Positions 18,577-28,340 of a stretch of 64,000 bases of DNA are shown here, piece after piece (positions within the stretch are counted from its first letter, which is position 1; the number at the start of each line of letters is the position of its first letter). The DNA comes from Methanosarcina sp. DH2 (GTDB taxonomy: Archaea > Halobacteriota > Methanosarcinia > Methanosarcinales > Methanosarcinaceae): the NCBI RefSeq assembly GCF_020804225.1, contig NZ_WJBI01000002.1, positions 312,311 through 376,310 of the forward strand, given 5' to 3'. Below the pieces are notes generated by a model. That model had not been told where the DNA came from. It made no database searches and saw only the letters and a program-made list of their open reading frames with translations. The position numbers were made by a program, and so were the translations under genes.

Positions 18577-18699
18577 TTCGTCCTGAAGGTGTTCTTGAAA
18601 GCCTTTTTGAAAGTCTTCATGAAATCCTTCATGAAATCCTTCATGAAATCCTTCCTGCGATAGTTTATCGTGTTTTTTGATATCCAGGGGCAGTGGTTA

Positions 18700-19530
18700 T
18701 CACTCCATAATTGCAGAGATTATCTCATCAAGGCTGACCTGCAGGTCCGGATTGTCCGTAATCGGCCTGACCATTGCTATCTGGCATGCTTTTTTAGGTT
18801 CTATACCTTCCCGGATTAATTTTCCGGCATAGATCAACAGCCGTGTGCTAACCCCTTCTTCAAGCCCATGATGCTTAAAATTCCTTATACGCGAGCCGAT
18901 TTCTACAAGATACTTCGCCATTTCCTGTCCGACCCCGCTTTCATGTGCAACTATCTGCATCTCAAGCTCTGCAGGCGGGTAATCGAAATCAATGGAAATA
19001 AACCTCTGGCGCGTACTCTGTTTCATATCTTTTACAACACTCTGATAGCCCGGGTTATAAGAAACTACAAGCATAAACTCGGCAGGCGCCTTCATTACCA
19101 CACCCAGCTTATCAACCGGGATTATGCGCCTGTCATCGGTAAGCGGATGAATAACCACAATTGTGTCTTTTCGGGCTTCAACAACCTCATCAAGATAACA
19201 TATCGCACCACTCTTAACTGCTTTTGTAAGAGGTCCATCACTCCATTCAATGGATTCTCCCTTTATCAAAAACCTCCCCACGAGGTCGGTGGCAGTAAGG
19301 TCCTCATGGCATGCAACAGTTATCAGAGGCCGCTTCAGCCTGTAAGCCATATATTCCATGAAACGTGTCTTACCACACCCTGTAGGCCCTTTCAGGTTGA
19401 CTGGCAGCAAATTCTTATAGGCTGCTATAAAAATCTCCACTTCGTTTCCAACCGGAATGTAATATGGCTCTTTTTCAACAAAATATTCTTCCAGAGGTAT
19501 CTCTTTGAACAACTGGCATTTATTGTCCAT
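18700..19530 (-). CDS. MoxR-family AAA+ ATPase, CbbQ/NirQ/NorQ type
   Basis: A 276-residue AAA+ ATPase: Walker A GPTGCGKT (48-55), Walker B C-Y-L-D-E (111-115), sensor-1 region V-V-S-Y-N-P-G-Y, arginine-bearing S-T-R-Q-R-F and the CbbQ/NirQ C-terminal segment with E-G-V-S-T-R-L-L. The CbbQ/NirQ class forms hexamers and works with a VWA partner to activate target enzymes (Rubisco for CbbQ, nitric oxide reductase for NorQ). The VWA gene follows about 120 bp downstream on the same strand. No Rubisco or respiratory reductase is present in the window, so the client is unknown. ATG start at 19530. Confidence 0.88.
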   Translation of the reverse strand: MDNKCQLFKEIPLEEYFVEKEPYYIPVGNEVEIFIAAYKNLLPVNLKGPTGCGKTRFMEYMAYRLKRPLITVACHEDLTATDLVGRFLIKGESIEWSDGPLTKAVKSGAICYLDEVVEARKDTIVVIHPLTDDRRIIPVDKLGVVMKAPAEFMLVVSYNPGYQSVVKDMKQSTRQRFISIDFDYPPAELEMQIVAHESGVGQEMAKYLVEIGSRIRNFKHHGLEEGVSTRLLIYAGKLIREGIEPKKACQIAMVRPITDNPDLQVSLDEIISAIME

Positions 19531-19710
19531 ATTTTTCTCCCATCTGATGCAGGTCTTTTATATATTTCATTGGATATATTTTCTTTGATGGGTTTTCTTT
19601 TATGGGTTGCTTTGACAGATTTCAATAGCCATGGCAAAAATATCCATTTATTGACCTTTCTGACTAACCGATACCTGACTTGTTAAGAAATATTTTTTAA
19701 CTTCACGCTA

Positions 19711-19953
19711 GCCCCGACCACACTGTCCTCGCCGTTACAAAAACCGAATTTTGGGACCTGATCCCCGTTCTGAAAGAAAAATGCATAAACAAAATCTGGC
19801 TGCACTTGAATGAATAAATCGAAAAAACCCCTGGTGTCTGCAGGGAAGGAGGTATCAGAAATATGATCGGGTAATGCCCTAGGACATACCTCGGAAATGA
19901 GCTAAGTATAAGGGATGTACAGGACGATTGCAAAGATGACCGGGAAGTATTGA
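19711..19953 (+). pseudogene. Decayed copy of the CoA-binding protein gene
   Basis: Aligns at nucleotide level with the 3' half of the gene at 13985-14422. Shared stretches include gacctgatccc, ctgaaagaaaaa, and an almost unchanged end (acaggacgattg, aagatgac, then ggg and the tga stop). Internal stops and small indels destroy the frame, and the 5' half is missing. The two copies bracket the VWA/MoxR operon, suggesting a duplication or insertion event around it. Confidence 0.8.
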
Positions 19954-20431
19954 AAAAAAGTATGAGTTTTATTCGCTATTCAGAACCTCTCTGTGTTCAC
20001 TATTTCAAACCCGTTCCCTATCCCCGTTCGCACAGTGAACGGCTTTCTCTTAAATCAAATTAAATAAGTAATATATACACGGGTTATGTGAACGTCAGCG
20101 ATTTAATACTTAAAACAAATTTCACTTTTCTTTCATTTTAGCTTTAGAGCCTGAATATTTTGTTCAACTATCTTAAAGTATGAATGAGTAGTACCAAGTT
20201 TACTTTTAAATGTTCTGAGGGAGCCAGAGAGTTCTTTTAGGATTAAGAAAAGACATTCGGGGAATTTGTTTACTCTCAGAAAGAAAAACACTCTCTAAAA
20301 CTCAACCAAAATATTTTTAACCTTTCCCGGTTGCATAGTTACTACGCATTAAAAAAATTATAGAAACGGGGGAATGGTTTAATACGAAAACGGTTAGTGT
20401 TACCGGTGAGAGCGGTAAGTATTTTGAATGT

Positions 20432-20944
20432 GTGAATGAAGAAAAAATGATTGAAGAAGCTCGTCTGGGAGACATCTGGAAAAGATGTGCAGCTTATATT
20501 TTTGATATCCTCTTAGTAAATTTGTTTGTATTTATTATCCTGATTGCATTTACGGTAACTAACAGTCCTCTGGCTAAGATATACGGTATTGCCTTTGCAA
20601 ACCTTGCGATCTTTGCTTATTTTGTTTACTTTGAAAGTTCTCAGGCACAGGCAACACCCGGAAAAAAGTGGATGAACCTGAAAGTGGTCGACTTTGAGGA
20701 GAAGAGGATCTCTTTCCTGAGGGCATTTTTCAGATATTTTGCAAGAGGGATGTCGGGTCTTGTTCTGGTAGTCGTGGATATAGCTGCTAACGGAACGGGC
20801 ATAATTAATCAACACCTGGGATGGTATTTCCTCATACCAGTCGTAACATACGCTCCTGTTCTCTTTATGGATATGAGGCAGGGAGTTCACGATGTAATGG
20901 CAGGAACTGTTGTCGTTAAAGGTTCTACGGAGGATAAGGAGTGA
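20432..20944 (+). CDS. RDD family membrane protein
   Basis: A 170-residue integral membrane protein. Features are W-K-R-C-A-A-Y-I-F-D (the R-D pair of the RDD family), a first transmembrane stretch L-L-V-N-L-F-V-F-I-I-L-I-A-F, a second around Y-G-I-A-F-A-N-L-A-I-F-A-Y-F, the A-T-P-G-K-K segment and a final hydrophobic region ending Q-G-V-H-D-V-M-A-G-T, all diagnostic. Some RDD proteins are Na+/H+ antiporters; most are uncharacterised. GTG 20432 or ATG 20447 can be the start; the frame stays open upstream without a better start. It is monocistronic with a 500-bp gene-free stretch before the radical SAM gene. Confidence 0.85.
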   Translation: MNEEKMIEEARLGDIWKRCAAYIFDILLVNLFVFIILIAFTVTNSPLAKIYGIAFANLAIFAYFVYFESSQAQATPGKKWMNLKVVDFEEKRISFLRAFFRYFARGMSGLVLVVVDIAANGTGIINQHLGWYFLIPVVTYAPVLFMDMRQGVHDVMAGTVVVKGSTEDKE

Positions 20945-21450
20945 TTTATTGCCTGTGATCCCTTATCGCCTGGTTTTCGGCAAACTGCATGTTTTTCAAT
21001 AAATCTGTATCTTTGACAGGTTTCTTTTTCTTTTTTTATTCTTTTTTAAAAGGCCACCAGACAAGCTGGCGGAGGCGTTTGTATTTATCTGCGGATTTAA
21101 AATCGGTCTTAGGTTAAGGAAATAATTACCTCAGACCAGAAGATGTTTTTTTTCAATATCTAAAGGTTACACTTATTGTATCTTTGTATCTTAATTGCGG
21201 TTTAATTGAGGTATCGGTTTGCTGATTGTTTTTTTTCTTACCTGGCAGGTCGGTCTCAACCTCGTGCAGTAATCAGGGATCATCAAAAATTCAGTCCTGC
21301 GGACGTCGGGGGAAGTTCTTTCTGCCGTATGCTCTGCTGTACGGAAAACTTTTTCACAGGATTCTACTGGCTGTTTCGTTGCGGTCTGGTAAATTGTTAC
21401 CATTAAACATTTACCATAAACCTTTAACCCATGCAAACAGATATTCTAAT
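20945..21450. other. Spacer with short REP-like hairpin
   Basis: No gene is supported; the long upstream extension of the radical SAM frame is rejected. At 21051-21076 there is a short palindromic segment (ccagacaagctgg core) that recurs in similar form at 48685-48712 (ccagacaatctgg). It may be a small repetitive element. Confidence 0.4.
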
Positions 21451-22539
21451 ATGGCAGCCCCGAAGTACCTGAAACGCTATCTTAAGGTTCAGGGTGATGA
21501 AATGCCTGCTCTCTCCAGGATAACAGAGAGAATTTCAGTCGAATTTGACCCGGAAATGGAACTTGAAGAGCTCCGGAATGCCCATAAAGCAAGCATCAAA
21601 GAATACCGAAATTTGCTGGAAAGCCTTGAAATCGAAGCCGCGGAAGCCCTAGCTTATTCAGATAGTTCGGACATGCTGAGGCTGTACACTAAAAGCTTTC
21701 TTGAGCTCCCTAAAGCCAGCCCTTCTCTCCTTGACCTCAAGATTGCAATCGTGGAGAGGATGATCGAGAATTGCGCCTGCTGCGGGTGGAACTGCGGAGT
21801 CAACAGGAAGGCAGGCGAAAAAGGCTTCTGCAAGCTGACCGATGTTTCTTATTATGCTTCCGAGTTCCTGCATATGGGAGAAGAGCCTGAACTTGTGCCT
21901 TCACACACGATTTTTTTTGCAGGCTGCGTCTTTGCCTGCGTCTACTGCCAGAACTGGGACATCTCTACCTGCCCGGATTGCGGGACCCGAATTGAGCCAC
22001 GAAAGCTTGCAAAACTGATTGACCTCAGGAGGATGCACGGGGCAAAAAACGTAAACTTCGTAACTCCAACTCCTCACACATATACCATTCTCAAAATCAT
22101 CAGGGAAACTTCGCAGAACAACCCGGTTATCTGGAATTCAAACATGTTTCACTCCCCTGAAATTGCAGAAATTCTGGAGGGAGTAGTGGACGTCTACCTC
22201 GGCGACTTCAAATACGGAAACAACGAATGCGCCCGGAGATACTCAAAAATAAATAGCTACCTGGAGATCGTGCAGCCGAACTTCAAATTTGCCTACGAAA
22301 CAGCCGAAGTCCTCCTGCGCCACCTCGTCCTTCCAGGCCACCTCGAGTGCTGCACAAAGCCGATTGCCGAATGGGTGGCAAAAAACATCCCGCAAATCAG
22401 GTTCAACCTCATGTTCCAGTACATGCCCTGCTACCGGGCGCTGGAATACCAGGAAATCGGACGCCAGCTTACCCCCGAAGAAGAGGAAAAAGCGATTAAA
22501 ATTGTGAGAGAAGCTGGGGTTGAGGATCTGCTGGTTTGA
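21451..22539 (+). CDS. Radical SAM protein, PflA-like (COG1313 type)
   Basis: A 362-residue radical S-adenosylmethionine enzyme. The cluster-binding C-x3-C-x2-C is C159, C163, C166 (G-C-V-F-A-C-V-Y-C-Q-N-W), with additional cysteines before it (C-A-C-C-G-W-N-C-G-V-N-R) and after it (C-P-D-C). These are typical of the putative pyruvate-formate-lyase-activating-enzyme-like family, whose targets are unknown. Conserved N-F-V-T-P-T-P-H-T and D-V-Y-L-G-D-F-K-Y segments are present. The ATG at 21451 is chosen because the long upstream open frame has an unconvincing composition. No glycyl-radical enzyme is nearby. Confidence 0.85.
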   Translation: MAAPKYLKRYLKVQGDEMPALSRITERISVEFDPEMELEELRNAHKASIKEYRNLLESLEIEAAEALAYSDSSDMLRLYTKSFLELPKASPSLLDLKIAIVERMIENCACCGWNCGVNRKAGEKGFCKLTDVSYYASEFLHMGEEPELVPSHTIFFAGCVFACVYCQNWDISTCPDCGTRIEPRKLAKLIDLRRMHGAKNVNFVTPTPHTYTILKIIRETSQNNPVIWNSNMFHSPEIAEILEGVVDVYLGDFKYGNNECARRYSKINSYLEIVQPNFKFAYETAEVLLRHLVLPGHLECCTKPIAEWVAKNIPQIRFNLMFQYMPCYRALEYQEIGRQLTPEEEEKAIKIVREAGVEDLLV

Positions 22540-22799
22540 ATGGGAAGGAAAACGGAAAACTTAATTTTGAGCACAAACCCAAATCTCTTTTTTGATATTT
22601 TTCTAATATTTTGGCATCACTTTATCCTACTGTATTTTCAATTTACAGGATCCGAGCTCTCAATGGGAGCGGAGCAGCCAGCACTTCACAATATTGGTTT
22701 TAAGAAACTGTTAATTTAAAGGGATCTGTTATAATTATTTATTACTGGACCACTGTTGCTTTTATAGATATTCAAAATATGAAACCGGAAAATAGTGTA

Positions 22800-22893
22800 A
22801 AATTTGAAAAATTATAAAAAAGAGCAAGAGTTAAAAGGATTAGCAAATATACTTAAACGGAAAATCATAAGTGAATAAAAATCGAAACTAATC
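22800..22893 (+). repeat. Diverged direct repeat, left copy
   Basis: About 94 bp aligning with 25513-25607 at roughly 80 percent by eye (shared runs include agagcaagagttaaaa and gaaaat). Weaker similarity continues upstream (gagctctca...gagcagcc near 22655-22680 against 25305-25328). The left copy directly precedes the ATPase gene; the right copy directly precedes the hsdM-like stub. It could be a duplicated promoter/leader or the edges of an exchanged cassette. Confidence 0.75.
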
Positions 22894-22989
22894 AAAAGGC
22901 AGAGTTTGAGAGTAGAACTCTAACACGTTCATAAAACGTCATAATATGAATGCCAGTAAACCGGAATTAAAAACCGGAGTTATTATACT

Positions 22990-24219
22990 ATGAGTGAAAG
23001 AGAACGAAAGACGCCGGCGCGCATCGAGTATCTGAGGGTGGAGAACTATCGGGCACTACGGCAGGTGGAGTTCAAGAATCTTACACCTATGACAGTACTA
23101 TTAGGTCCTAACGGCAGTGGCAAGTCTACAGTATTCGATGTTTTCGCTTTCCTGTCTGAATGTTTTGAATCAGGACTGCGCCGGGCCTGGGACCGACGGG
23201 GCAGGGCGAAAGAACTCAAGACACGTGGCTGTGAAGGACCTGTGGTCATCGAGATAAAATACAAGGAACCTGGCTTCCCGAAAATAACCTATCACTTAGC
23301 TGTGGACGAACGTAAGGGTTCGCCTGTAGTAGTGGAAGAATGGCTGCAGTGGAGGCGGGGTACACAGGGTAAACCCTTCCGATTTATGGAGTACCGTGAA
23401 GGCAAGGGCCGTGCCATTAGCGGTGAAAAACCAGATGAACAGGACAAGCGAGTTGAAATTCCACTCAAATCTCCAGATCTCATAGCTGTAAATGCTCTGG
23501 GCCAATTTGCCGACCACCCGCGTGTGGCTTCGTTACGCGATTTTATCACAGGCTGGCACGTCTCTTACCTGTCTGTGGATGATACACGTGGGCAGCCGGA
23601 GGCAGGCCCGCAGGAAAGACTTTCACGCACAGGCGATAATCTGGCCAATGTCATACAGTACCTGGCCGAGCAACACCCATCACGGCTGGAGCATATCTTC
23701 GAGGTATTGAGAAACCGCGTCCCTCATGTGGAAAAAGTGCTGGCTGAGGCTATGCCGGACGGCCGCCTCCTGCTCCAGATCAAGGATGCTCCTTTTGACC
23801 ACCCGGTGCTTGCCCGCTTCGCATCTGACGGCACACTTAAGATGCTGGCTTATCTGGTGTTGCTTAACGACCCCGAGCCACCTTCATTCATTGGTATTGA
23901 AGAGCCTGAAAATTTTCTTCACCCTCGCCTGCTGCCGGAACTGGCCGAAGAATGCCGTGCAGCAAGTGCCCGTGGACAGTTCCTTGTCACCACCCATTCA
24001 CCCTTTTTCGTCAACGCTCTGAGACCTGAAGAGGTCCGCATACTTTACCGCGATGAACGCGGATACACCCAGACAGTCCGGGCGGCAGATATCCGGGGCA
24101 TCCCGGAATTTGTAGAGGCTGGCGCTTCGCTGGGATACCTGTGGCTGGAAGGGCGTTTTGGCATGGGGGATCCGCTTGTTAACCAGGGAGCCCCATCGCG
24201 TAAAGGAGGAAAGCCATGA
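22990..24219 (+). CDS. AAA family ATPase (AAA_21/OLD-like), putative defence
   Basis: A 409-residue SMC/ABC-like predicted ATPase. Residues 11-30 are the usual [12 protein letters not shown] lead, Walker [10 protein letters not shown] is at 39-47, Walker B is in [11 protein letters not shown] near residue 303, and a [11 protein letters not shown] switch follows. The combination with a downstream DUF4276/TOPRIM-like partner overlapping by four bases (ATGA) resembles two-gene ATPase-nuclease immunity systems such as PARIS or AbiL. That role is inference. Base composition is visibly richer in GC than the AT-rich flanks, suggesting transfer. ATG at 22990; upstream lies a diverged direct repeat. 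Confidence 0.85.
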   Translation: MSERERKTPARIEYLRVENYRALRQVEFKNLTPMTVLLGPNGSGKSTVFDVFAFLSECFESGLRRAWDRRGRAKELKTRGCEGPVVIEIKYKEPGFPKITYHLAVDERKGSPVVVEEWLQWRRGTQGKPFRFMEYREGKGRAISGEKPDEQDKRVEIPLKSPDLIAVNALGQFADHPRVASLRDFITGWHVSYLSVDDTRGQPEAGPQERLSRTGDNLANVIQYLAEQHPSRLEHIFEVLRNRVPHVEKVLAEAMPDGRLLLQIKDAPFDHPVLARFASDGTLKMLAYLVLLNDPEPPSFIGIEEPENFLHPRLLPELAEECRAASARGQFLVTTHSPFFVNALRPEEVRILYRDERGYTQTVRAADIRGIPEFVEAGASLGYLWLEGRFGMGDPLVNQGAPSRKGGKP

Positions 24220-24827
24220 ATGCAGGACATCTGGAAATCCTGGTTGAAGAACCCTCCATGGAGGCATTTCTCCGGGAATTACTCCCCCGGATGCTTGGAG
24301 ATAAAGTGAGCTTTGAGATTTACCCTTTCCAGTGCAAGGATGACCTGCTTTCCAAACTCTCCTCCCGACTGAGGGGCTACTCTGCATGGCTTCCGGCAGA
24401 CTGGCGTATAGTCGTGGTTGTGGACAGGGACAATGAGGACTGCTACAAACTTAAACAAAGACTGGACGATATCGTCCTCCGGGAAGGTCTTCGCACCCGC
24501 TCAAGCGGCTCTGCCCGCTGGCAGGTGGTGAACCGGATCGCCATCGAAGAACTCGAAGCCTGGTATTTCGGGGACTGGGATGCTGTCAAACATATCTATC
24601 CCAGAGTGAGCGCAAATGTCCCGCAAAAAGAAGCTTTCCGTGATCCGGATGCCATTTCCGGCGGCACCTGGGAAGCCTTCGAGCGGCTGATGAAGAAGGC
24701 CGGCTATTTCGAAGGAGGCCTGCGCAAAATAGAAGCCGCACGCCAGCTAGGCCGCCAAATCGATTGGCAGCGCAACAGCTCCCTCAGCTTTCAGTACTTC
24801 AGGGATGCAGTTCTGGAAGTCATGTGA
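24216..24827 (+). CDS. DUF4276 family TOPRIM-like protein
   Basis: A 203-residue partner of the ATPase. The TOPRIM-like acidic set is visible: E11/E12 in L-V-E-E-P-S (motif 1) and D70-x-D72 in V-V-V-D-R-D-N-E-D (motif 2), then [11 protein letters not shown], which is characteristic of DUF4276. TOPRIM folds act in nucleases and topoisomerases, so a nuclease effector triggered by the ATPase is plausible but unproven for this family. The overlap with the ATPase stop implies tight co-translation. Confidence 0.85.
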   Translation: MNAGHLEILVEEPSMEAFLRELLPRMLGDKVSFEIYPFQCKDDLLSKLSSRLRGYSAWLPADWRIVVVVDRDNEDCYKLKQRLDDIVLREGLRTRSSGSARWQVVNRIAIEELEAWYFGDWDAVKHIYPRVSANVPQKEAFRDPDAISGGTWEAFERLMKKAGYFEGGLRKIEAARQLGRQIDWQRNSSLSFQYFRDAVLEVM

Positions 24828-25512
24828 TACGGATCAGGTGCAACCGGCAGCAATTATATTTTTTAGCTTATGATTCTGCGAAGTGTGTAATCTATCACTT
24901 TTCTATCATCAAAACGCTCTAATCTATCACCTCAGTCCCCACATCCAAAAGTTCGATTCCTGAAATCATCCGATAATCATCCGATTTCCCGCCAGAATCA
25001 TTCGATAAAAGTTTTCCTATAATCTTCCGATAATTTTCCAATTTTCCGCTGTAATCTTCCGATGGCATAGCGAATCGTTAAGAAATCGTAAACCAGAATC
25101 CATTAATCGTAAAGTCAAAGCCAGATTGTGAAAAAACAGTGGCATCCTGTATTGGTCACTCTACGCCTTCAATATCTAATTATGACATGCTAAACCACCT
25201 GGGAACGAATTTAAACTTTTTACAAGTATTTACCCTTAAAATCTTTAAATTATTCCGAGGCTCTTTCCGACATCCCTTTTATTTTTTACTTCATAGAACC
25301 CCAAGCTCTCACCGGGTGCGAAGCAGCCGGCTTTTACATCAAAATGCATGAGCATAAGCATAAAGACCGATCCGTTAAGTTTTAAGTCCCAGAATATAAT
25401 CGACTGGATGAACCTTCAATTTTAAAGAGCTGTTATTACCATTTTCGATATTTTACATCAGAAAGGAAACTGGAGAGAAAAGGAATAATTTAAGATAGAA
25501 GAGTCTATCCTT
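24828..25512. other. AT-rich spacer, no gene
   Basis: No credible ORF. It contains short reiterations of an aatcatccgat/aatcttccgat motif (24960-25060) and, from about 25285, sequence resembling the region upstream of the ATPase gene. Confidence 0.5.
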
Positions 25513-25607
25513 AAATTTGAAAAGATTGTGAAAAAGAGCAAGAGTTAAAAAGATTAGCGGATATACCTGAATAGAAAATATTCAATGAATAAAATTAGAA
25601 GGTAATC
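25513..25607 (+). repeat. Diverged direct repeat, right copy
   Basis: Partner of 22800-22893 (shared aaatttgaaaa, aagagcaagagttaaaa, gattagc, tgaataaaa and taatc in the same order). Together they bracket the ATPase/DUF4276 pair. Confidence 0.75.
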
Positions 25608-25734
25608 GAAACCCTCATTAAGATACTAATTGAGAACAGGTGTCAGGCTGAAAAATGAATGAAAACAACGTTAATCGAACCACAATTGATGAGCAGTGTA
25701 TGAGACTGCAAGCCGGGATTATAGAGGAATAAAA

Positions 25735-25977
25735 ATGATCAAGGGTGAACTGAAAAACAAAATCGATGGCATCTGGAACGTTTTCTGGTCCGGAGGAATC
25801 AGACCCAAAATTTATAGAGTTGTTCTCAGGAACAAGCAGACACCGTCTGCCAAATTGATAGAAAAGTGCATGAGATCCTTCAATGCGGTCTGGAAAGAAA
25901 GAATAACAAGGATAATTGTGCAAGAGCCCCTTTCACAATTCCTTGGGAACACAATCTGTTCACCATTAAGGGACTGA
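25735..25977 (+). pseudogene. N-terminal stub of a type I restriction methyltransferase (hsdM-like)
   Basis: An ORF starting MIKGELKNKIDGIWNVFWSGGI matches the characteristic first 20 or so residues of HsdM subunits (L-K-x-K-I-D-x-I-W-x-x-F-W-S-G-G-I). The expected N-P-L-x-V-I-E-Q-I-T-Y continuation is absent; unrelated or frameshifted sequence follows, and no methyltransferase motif or hsdS/hsdR is present. I read it as the relic of a deleted type I restriction-modification locus. It supports a defence-island history for this site. Confidence 0.55.
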
Positions 25978-26089
25978 GAGAAAAAGAAATTTTGATAAGG
26001 TTTTAGATTTCTTTTAAGGAAGAGAGATCAGAACAAATCATTCAATGAGAATTTGCTCTCAGCAACCTGTATAATAATCCTTTTTTTCA

Positions 26090-27003
26090 CTACACCAGGC
26101 TTTCAAGCAGCTCCTGATATTCTTTCCAGGGAAGAACAAAGTCACTGTTGTTTTCTTTTTTATCGAGATATTCAAGAAGGGTTCTGACATGGGCTTCAAT
26201 ATTGTAATAACCGGCATACTTCAAGAATTTTTTTGACCTCAATCGGGGTGCAAGAGCAAGAGCATATGAATTGAAAATCGGGCTGTAGAGGTCAATCAAA
26301 ATTGTATGGATAAAGAACTCTTCTTCACTCGGCGTTTTTTTGCTAAAGAAGTATTAGTTCATATCGGTTACCACATCCAGGTCGTATTTTGAAAAAATGC
26401 TGATAGCCGTCGGGTGGACTTTATTTTCCAGATCCAATTAGAGACCAGGGTTCAGTTTTTCCGCCTTGAACAGAAATTCCAGGCATCTTTGCCAGATCAA
26501 TACTCCGTTTTGGGAAACAACCTTCAGGTTCATGTTTGCCCTATACTTAAAATAATTGTCAACGAAGTCTTCAAAAAACATATGGCGACTGTTCAGAAGA
26601 AACCTGCCGTTTTCTTTGATCACAATCCCATACCTTGCCAGCCTTGATATTGCCGCAGAAACTGTATACCTGTCGAGACCTGTTATTTCAGAGGCTTCAG
26701 TGATACTGCGCGGCGATTTCAATACGGAAAAAACATACAGAGATGAAGGAGTGAAAAGTTTACTCAACGGGAGTCTAGGAAATTCTCTCAAAATAGCTAC
26801 ACGAGATTGTGCATGTAGCGAATCCGAGCTCGGATGTATACCTGGTTTCCATTTTGTTCTTTAAGCACGAAACCTTCGCTTTCTAGCGAACTTACAGCTT
26901 TCGATACTGTAGAGTGGTGCAGGTTTAAAAGCTCTGCAAGGTCCGATATATTCTTGGGCTCTTTAAGATATTTAAATATGGAAATTCCTGTAGAACTCAG
27001 CAT
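26090..27003 (-). pseudogene. Frameshifted winged-helix regulator gene
   Basis: Three in-line fragments make one protein of about 300 residues. Fragment 1 (27003-26797) is a wHTH with I-S-D-L-A-E-L-L-N-L-H-H-S-T-V-S-K-A-V-S-S-L. Fragment 2 (26791-26438) is a second wHTH with A-S-E-I-T-G-L-D-R-Y-T-V-S-A-A-I-S-R-L. A C-terminal region (to 26090) starts at H-P-T-A-I-S-I-F-S-K-Y. Lesions: a one-base frame change near 26800, a second near 26430, and an in-frame TAA near 26355. It resembles archaeal two-wHTH regulators. With three lesions, sequencing error is unlikely to explain all. Confidence 0.75.
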
Positions 27004-27580
27004 TATGTGGAAAAATGTTCACATACTGTATAAATAATATGGCAAAAATTCCACATCAAATAATTACGCAGATGGACAAAAATTGATAATTTCTAGTAAA
27101 ACTCGATTATACATTACTCTCCCCAATCTATTTTCGACTTACAAACTTTCGTGGTTTAAACATAAGTGTTTACGTTCGAAACAATAGTTAGTTTTTAGAA
27201 GTACGATTAATTAGTTTGTTTACTATAAATAAGGGATTTTAAGAGCTAATTTGAGACCCTTTAATATATCATAGTTTTATAATAGCGTTTTTATATTATC
27301 TGGGCGTTTATTCGTCCAGGCGTATATTTACGCGAAATTCATAAAACGGCTAACCACTGGCATATCAACGGCATATTGTCAAGGCTGCAAGTGTTATGCC
27401 GGTGTCTGGAACTGGAAGAGGAGCGTTTAGGAAAGAAGCATTTTAGGAGAGGGGCATTTTAGGAGAGGAGCATTCTACATGACCTGTTACAGGATTGGGG
27501 ACCAGTATCCTTCTCATCCATTGTTTAACAGGTAGATTTCTTTTACATCAACACTATCGTTTTTAAGGGGGAATAAGCTG
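27004..27580. other. Spacer upstream of sodC with 15-bp reiterations
   Basis: No gene is seen. At 27427-27475 a short unit (gcattttaggagagg) occurs about three times. The sodC promoter must lie in this AT-rich stretch but no single TATA box stands out. Confidence 0.4.
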
Positions 27581-28132
27581 ATGAAAACTGGACTTGTATT
27601 ACTGACAATCATCTCGGCAGTACTGATGTTTGCAACTGCGGGATCTGCTGCCCAGGAAAACGCAACAGACAATGCCACAGACAGTGCGATAGCTGTCTTA
27701 AAGGACGCACAAAACAATACTGTAGGGTTTGCTACCTTTAACGAGGACGACTTTGGTCTGGTCCGCGTACAGGTTCTCGCTACCAACCTGACACCGGGAC
27801 TGCATGGTATCCATATCCACGAGAACGCAAACTGCACAGGACCGTCGTTCACTTCTGCCGGCGGGCATTACAACCCTCTGGGTAAAGAACATGGTCTCGC
27901 AAATCCCAATGGCCCGCATGCCGGCGACCTTCCCAACCTTGTAGTGGGCTATGACGGCACGGGACAAATTGACGTCGTCACCAACCTTGTGACACTGTCA
28001 GCCGGACCGACTACGCTGTTCACGGACAACGGCACTGCACTTGTAATCCATGCTGGTCCTGATGACCAGATAACAGACCCTGCCGGAACAAGCGGAGACA
28101 GGGTTGCCTGTGGGGTTATCGAGAAAAGATAA
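27581..28132 (+). CDS. sodC: Cu/Zn superoxide dismutase, secreted
   Basis: A 183-residue SodC converting superoxide to O2 and H2O2. An N-terminal signal peptide (K-T-G-L-V-L-L-T-I-I then a hydrophobic core to A-G-S-A-A, cleavage around 23-25) places it outside the membrane. Metal ligands are visible: H78 and H80 in G-I-H-I-H-E-N, the bridging/zinc histidines in G-G-H-Y-N-P (H96), H104 and H113 in P-H-A-G-D-L, and a late copper histidine in A-L-V-I-H-A-G. C85 and the C-terminal V-A-C-G give the conserved disulfide. The ATG at 27581 follows GGGGG. SodC is uncommon in archaea; the GC-richer gene between AT-rich flanks suggests acquisition. Confidence 0.92.
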   Translation: MKTGLVLLTIISAVLMFATAGSAAQENATDNATDSAIAVLKDAQNNTVGFATFNEDDFGLVRVQVLATNLTPGLHGIHIHENANCTGPSFTSAGGHYNPLGKEHGLANPNGPHAGDLPNLVVGYDGTGQIDVVTNLVTLSAGPTTLFTDNGTALVIHAGPDDQITDPAGTSGDRVACGVIEKR

Positions 28133-28340
28133 GTTTTTCCTTAATCCTTCTATTTTTTTAATCTTCATGTTTTATCCCGAAAAAATTTCGTTTCTTAAAT
28201 TTTTTTGCTATCGTTGAATATCGGGCAGAGTAGCTGTTATCATCTCGCAATTTCAAATTTGTTCCATTGTTTCCACTTACTTCCTTGAAACCTGCTGGAA
28301 ATACAATTTCCATAGCAATCAACCATTTGTGTTATATGCT

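Noticed and set aside
21226-21450. 75-residue N-terminal extension of the radical SAM protein
   Set aside because: Unlikely composition; the ATG at 21451 begins the conserved sequence.
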